Shown one piece after another: positions 61,573 to 64,000 of a DNA stretch of 64,000 bases. The stretch spans positions 3,968,001 to 4,032,000 of the forward strand of contig NC_018721.1 in the NCBI RefSeq assembly GCF_000153485.2. Reading direction: 5' to 3'. The notes under the pieces are model-generated. The model worked only from the letters and a program-made list of their open reading frames with translations. It was not told the origin of the DNA and did no database searches. The position numbers and the translations under genes were made by a program. The DNA comes from Psychroflexus torquis ATCC 700755 (lineage in GTDB: Bacteria; Bacteroidota; Bacteroidia; Flavobacteriales; Flavobacteriaceae). The stretch's first letter is position 1; the number at the start of each line of letters is the position of its first letter.

Positions 61573-61770
61573 GGAAAAAACTTTAAAGAATTGCATATAC
61601 ATATAATGAACATAAAAGGATGGCTTCGTGGAATTCATCATCATTGCAGTAGAGAGCGTACGCAAAATTATCTTGATGAATACCATTTTAAATACAACAG
61701 AAGGTCAAATATGGATACAGTATTTGATGTGTTAATAAGAAAAATGGTAAATTACAATTTAAACCAATAA
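61573..61770 (+). pseudogene. C-terminal remnant of an IS1595 (ISXO2-like) transposase
   Basis: The plus strand encodes ~65 residues (GKNFKELHIHIMNIKGWLRG, then IHHHCSRERTQNYLDEYHFK and YNRRSNMDTVFDVLIRKMV). They match the end of ISXO2-like transposases, with the conserved LKxWLxGxHHxVS and YLDEFxFRxNRR segments. The N-terminal zinc ribbon and the catalytic Asp blocks are absent. It belongs to a different subgroup from the intact element at 19628-20708, whose C-terminus reads YLQQYMNWYRIKEN. It abuts the truncated hydrolase, so this IS, or a deletion next to it, probably destroyed that gene. The IS end on the right (61771-61947) could not be located; no gene was seen there. Confidence 0.8.
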
Positions 61771-61947
61771 AATAAACACTTAACAAGTACGACCTAAACG
61801 CTTATACCTATTATCTTTTCTTATTTAACAAGTCAAATTTATCTTAACAGCTACTGGGAATTGTTAACCTCGCAACTATATTTCAACTTTTATTAAGCAG
61901 TGACCTAGCTATTTAAGAGGTGTTTACGTTATTGGAAATAGCTTGCT

Positions 61948-62694
61948 TTAGTTAGAACAATTATTATTAACTAAGTCATCTAAAGAAGGATTATAGCTGT
62001 TGAATCTAGCTGAAAACAAAATCGTTTGGCTATTTTCTTGCGCAAATACTATTAAAGAGCAAAAATCAGTCAATGAATCGTTGGAAACAATTCTAATATC
62101 ATCACAAGAAGTAAGTCCTTCTAAACCATTTATAGTAATTAAATTAATATTATTAAAGATTAATATCAGAGGGATTTTCTCTAAATTTTCTAGCCCATTT
62201 AGGGTGGTTAATGATGTATTGTTAGAAAGAAAAAGTTGGGTGCCAATATTAGTTAGACTATTAAAATAATTTAAATTTTTCAAAATACTATTTTTTACAA
62301 TACTTACCCCACCAGAAACATTGCTTAAGTTAGTAAGTCCAGATAATGAAGTAAGTTCTCGGTTATATTCAATTTCCAAAAAATCTAATTCCATAATATT
62401 TTCTAAACCCTTTAAAGATTTCAAGTTATCATTGTACTTAATAAATATACCACCATTAATTTTTTCTAAATTTTCTAATTTACTTAAGTCTTCTACATCA
62501 TATGTATATTTGATAATTAAATTCCCATTAATTATCTTATACTGTTGGATATCTGGGTCTTCTAAATCTTTAAGCGAGCGGATTTCCAAATTTCCTTCCA
62601 GTTGGGTTGTTAATTCTGCAAGGTTATCATCTGAAGAACATGAGATTGTTAATACTACCAATATGATAATTCCTAATAATTGTTTTTTGATCAT
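61948..62694 (-). CDS. Lipoprotein with receptor-L-domain-like leucine-rich repeats
   Basis: This 248-aa protein begins with a lipoprotein signal (MIKKQLLGIIILVVLTISCSS; lipobox Cys at ~19). From ~50 it consists of ~22-24-residue leucine-rich turns (LSKLENLEKINGGIFIKYND, LKSLKGLENIMELDFLEIEY, LTSLSGLTNLSNVSGGVSIV, LTTLNGLENLEKIPLILIFN, ITINGLEGLTSCDDIRIVSN). The spacing suits a receptor-L/LRR solenoid exposed on the cell surface. Two Cys near the C-terminus (FCSL and NNNCSN) could cap it. It likely mediates binding; no ligand can be inferred. It is the last gene inside the direct-repeat-bounded block. Confidence 0.82.
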   Translation of the reverse strand: MIKKQLLGIIILVVLTISCSSDDNLAELTTQLEGNLEIRSLKDLEDPDIQQYKIINGNLIIKYTYDVEDLSKLENLEKINGGIFIKYNDNLKSLKGLENIMELDFLEIEYNRELTSLSGLTNLSNVSGGVSIVKNSILKNLNYFNSLTNIGTQLFLSNNTSLTTLNGLENLEKIPLILIFNNINLITINGLEGLTSCDDIRIVSNDSLTDFCSLIVFAQENSQTILFSARFNSYNPSLDDLVNNNCSN

Positions 62695-62697
62695 GAT

Positions 62698-63394
62698 TTT
62701 TTTAAGTTAAATTTTAGTACTAGATTTATTAAATTTCAGTGCTTACATCTGAATAAGTCCCCTTATAACGTCCTGTAATAATTTCGCCATCTGGCCGCGT
62801 AAATTCCCAATCTAACTCTATTTCATCTGCGGATATAGCGTTTATATGCACAGCACTAGAAACGGCTATATTTTCTGGGAGTAAGGTATGATATCGTAGA
62901 ATTGTAGTCGCTAAATGAATGTGAGAAGCATCATAATCTGTATTTATGCGCATGTTATAATTAAGTACGGGTGATATAGTGCGAGTCATTACTTCGGTTG
63001 CTTCATAAAAAAAACTAAATTTATTTATGTCCAGCCATTTTGGATTTATAACAAATGGATCATCTGCATCGAATAACGGATCTGCATTGAATAAACGTAT
63101 ATAGACACTTGGTGCCCTATTCCAAACATCAAACTCTTTTTTCCTAATTATTGCGGTATTTAAAGGATAAAAAACACCTTTATAATGAATGCCATTTCCA
63201 TTGTCAATAGTCGGTTCTGGGTCTATATCAGAATCAGAAGAGCAGGATTGGCAGGCGATGGCTATTAAAATAACCAAGAATAATTTTGCTGTTTTCATTT
63301 TAAATTTTACTTATTCTATAAGTTGATACTATGACGAATTAATTTTCTTTTTGTTACAAAAAGAGAGTGTTTTTTTAATTTGATTACTTGTTGG
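62698..63394. repeat. Segmental duplication, intact copy (partner 58295-58743)
   Basis: It contains the full lipoprotein gene and both flanks found at 58295-58743, including CTTTTTGTTACAAAAAG at 63347-63363. It has the same orientation as the decayed copy. Confidence 0.85.
62729..63298 (-). CDS. Small lipoprotein of unknown function
   Basis: This 189-aa protein starts with the SPII signal MKTAKLFLVILIAIACQSCS; either Cys (16 or 19) could be lipidated, and an Asp/Ser-rich tether (SDSDIDPEPTIDNGNG) follows. The mature part has beta-strand-like stretches (IHYKGVFYPLNTAII, SAVHINAISADEIELDWEFT) and ends RYKGTYSDVSTEI. I do not recognise a family. Similar small Bacteroidota lipoproteins often lie in accessory regions and are surface exposed. 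A decayed duplicate at 58331-58635 shows the gene was copied with its flanks. Confidence 0.7.
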   Translation of the reverse strand: MKTAKLFLVILIAIACQSCSSDSDIDPEPTIDNGNGIHYKGVFYPLNTAIIRKKEFDVWNRAPSVYIRLFNADPLFDADDPFVINPKWLDINKFSFFYEATEVMTRTISPVLNYNMRINTDYDASHIHLATTILRYHTLLPENIAVSSAVHINAISADEIELDWEFTRPDGEIITGRYKGTYSDVSTEI

Positions 63395-63414
63395 AGTTAA
63401 ACTTAATATAGTTT

Positions 63415-64000
63415 TTAATCTGTTATTTTTCGGATCACCCATTCTAAGGGGCCAGATTCGTAATATTTTCTCCAAATAATAGCAAATAGGATACACAACA
63501 AACTAAATTGGATGGCATATATTACCGAAAATTCAATTGAATAATTTCCCATTTTTGAAGGGTTTATTAATTCAATAATTCCCATTCCAATAATGACGTG
63601 TGCGACATAAAAGGTCAATGCCAATTGCCCTGTTTTATTTAAAGCATCAATGATAAAACTGTTTTCAAATTTCTTGGCAATGAGTATGCAAGCTGAAATG
63701 AGTGCAAAAGCAACGGCAATACCATTAAACATATAAATGGGTAGCGGTGGCATTGGGTCTGTTCCAAAAATTTCAGTGAGTTCCATAGCAGCTTCTTGGT
63801 TTCCTTCTGATAAAATTGAGATGGACAGATAGGATACCACTTGAATAGAAATAAAAATGAGGGTACTCATCCAAAATGTTTTTTTTACGAATTTGTCGTT
63901 GTGTAAATCCTGCTTTCCAAACCAATAACCAAAAATCATAAAGGCAGTCCAAGGCATTACGGGATGAAAACCATTTAAAAATAGATTTCTCATAAAGCCT
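63415..64000 (-). CDS. DUF418/acyltransferase-like multispanning membrane protein, C-terminal part
   Basis: The frame is open from the right edge of the window; the ATG at 63993 is internal, because the codons before it stay open. The ~195 residues have about five hydrophobic helices. The MRNLFLNGFHPVMPWTAFMI start resembles the RNLFFNGFHPVFPW segment of DUF418/DUF1624 (heparan-alpha-glucosaminide acetyltransferase-like) proteins. The final ESGPLEWVIRKIT matches the GPLEWxxR ending of DUF418. Such proteins are thought to move acyl groups or small molecules across the membrane, without a proven role. Only the C-terminal half is in view. Confidence 0.75.
   Translation of the reverse strand, partial: GFMRNLFLNGFHPVMPWTAFMIFGYWFGKQDLHNDKFVKKTFWMSTLIFISIQVVSYLSISILSEGNQEAAMELTEIFGTDPMPPLPIYMFNGIAVAFALISACILIAKKFENSFIIDALNKTGQLALTFYVAHVIIGMGIIELINPSKMGNYSIEFSVIYAIQFSLLCILFAIIWRKYYESGPLEWVIRKITD

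Noticed and set aside
62321-62710. A 129-codon plus-strand frame antisense to the L-domain lipoprotein
   Set aside because: The regular leucine repeats on the minus strand make the opposite frame open by chance; the minus-strand gene has a lipobox and family resemblance.

Overview
The window is AT-rich and reads as a chromosomal segment of a Flavobacteriaceae-like member of the Bacteroidota. The evidence is a type IX secretion C-terminal sorting domain on the CotH-like protein, Bacteroidota-type promoter boxes (TAnnTTTG), SPII lipoproteins starting with a C-S-S-D motif, a GIN/DUF2807 protein, and IS1595-, IS630- and IS5/IS1182-type elements. No rRNA, tRNA or CRISPR array was recognised.

Region 1 (1-41391) is one transport and regulation locus. 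Ten intact genes for ~784-815 aa MacB/FtsX-type ABC permeases lie head to tail on the minus strand, with two broken full-length copies and one N-terminal stub: 13 permease loci in all. They are served in this window by one stand-alone LolD/MacB-like ATPase (35837-36514) and one HlyD/MacA-like membrane-fusion protein (37249-38499). Divergently transcribed beside these are a sigma-54-dependent NtrC-type response regulator and an NtrY-like histidine kinase. Four minus-strand genes or groups (the HlyD gene and the permeases starting at 13244, 7835 and 5119) share the same upstream signature: a TTTGGCAT(C/T)ATCTTCAC box shaped like a sigma-54 -24/-12 promoter, and two tandem TGTnC-type dyads about 48 bp further upstream. 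This ties the array to the neighbouring regulator.

The array is both expanding and decaying. The permeases at 2765 and 5475 are recent duplicates that include their promoter DNA. One permease is split by an IS1595 element (8-bp duplication AAGCTAAA) and an IS630 element (TA duplication); removing both restores one 803-codon frame. Another is broken only by a 23-bp tandem duplication whose loss restores 805 codons. An IS5/IS1182-like element sits in a spacer between permeases. The spacers themselves are related repeats, and a ~630-bp microsatellite-like block separates the HlyD and ATPase genes.

Region 2 (41646-48683) is a mixed and decaying area. It has a J-domain/KTSC protein, a dead PfkB-family sugar kinase, a fatty-acid desaturase with a Crp/Fnr regulator, and a LytS/LytTR two-component pair in which both partners are broken (the kinase partly by a second, apparently identical IS630 copy).

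Region 3 (48684-58287) is mostly housekeeping or exported functions: a cold-shock protein with a clear terminator, an LCAD-type acyl-CoA dehydrogenase, a seven-copy 147-bp tandem repeat, a thiamine-phosphate synthase-like protein, a secreted CotH/lamin-tail protein, an amidohydrolase and a metallophosphatase.

Region 4 (58295-64000) is accessory. Two copies of a lipoprotein gene segment, one intact and one deleted and frameshifted, bracket about 4 kb in direct orientation. That interval holds a CPBP protease-like protein, a serine beta-lactamase-like hydrolase, a truncated alpha/beta hydrolase abutting an IS1595-type transposase remnant, a long cassette-like inverted repeat and an L-domain lipoprotein. 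The window ends inside a DUF418/acyltransferase-like membrane protein.
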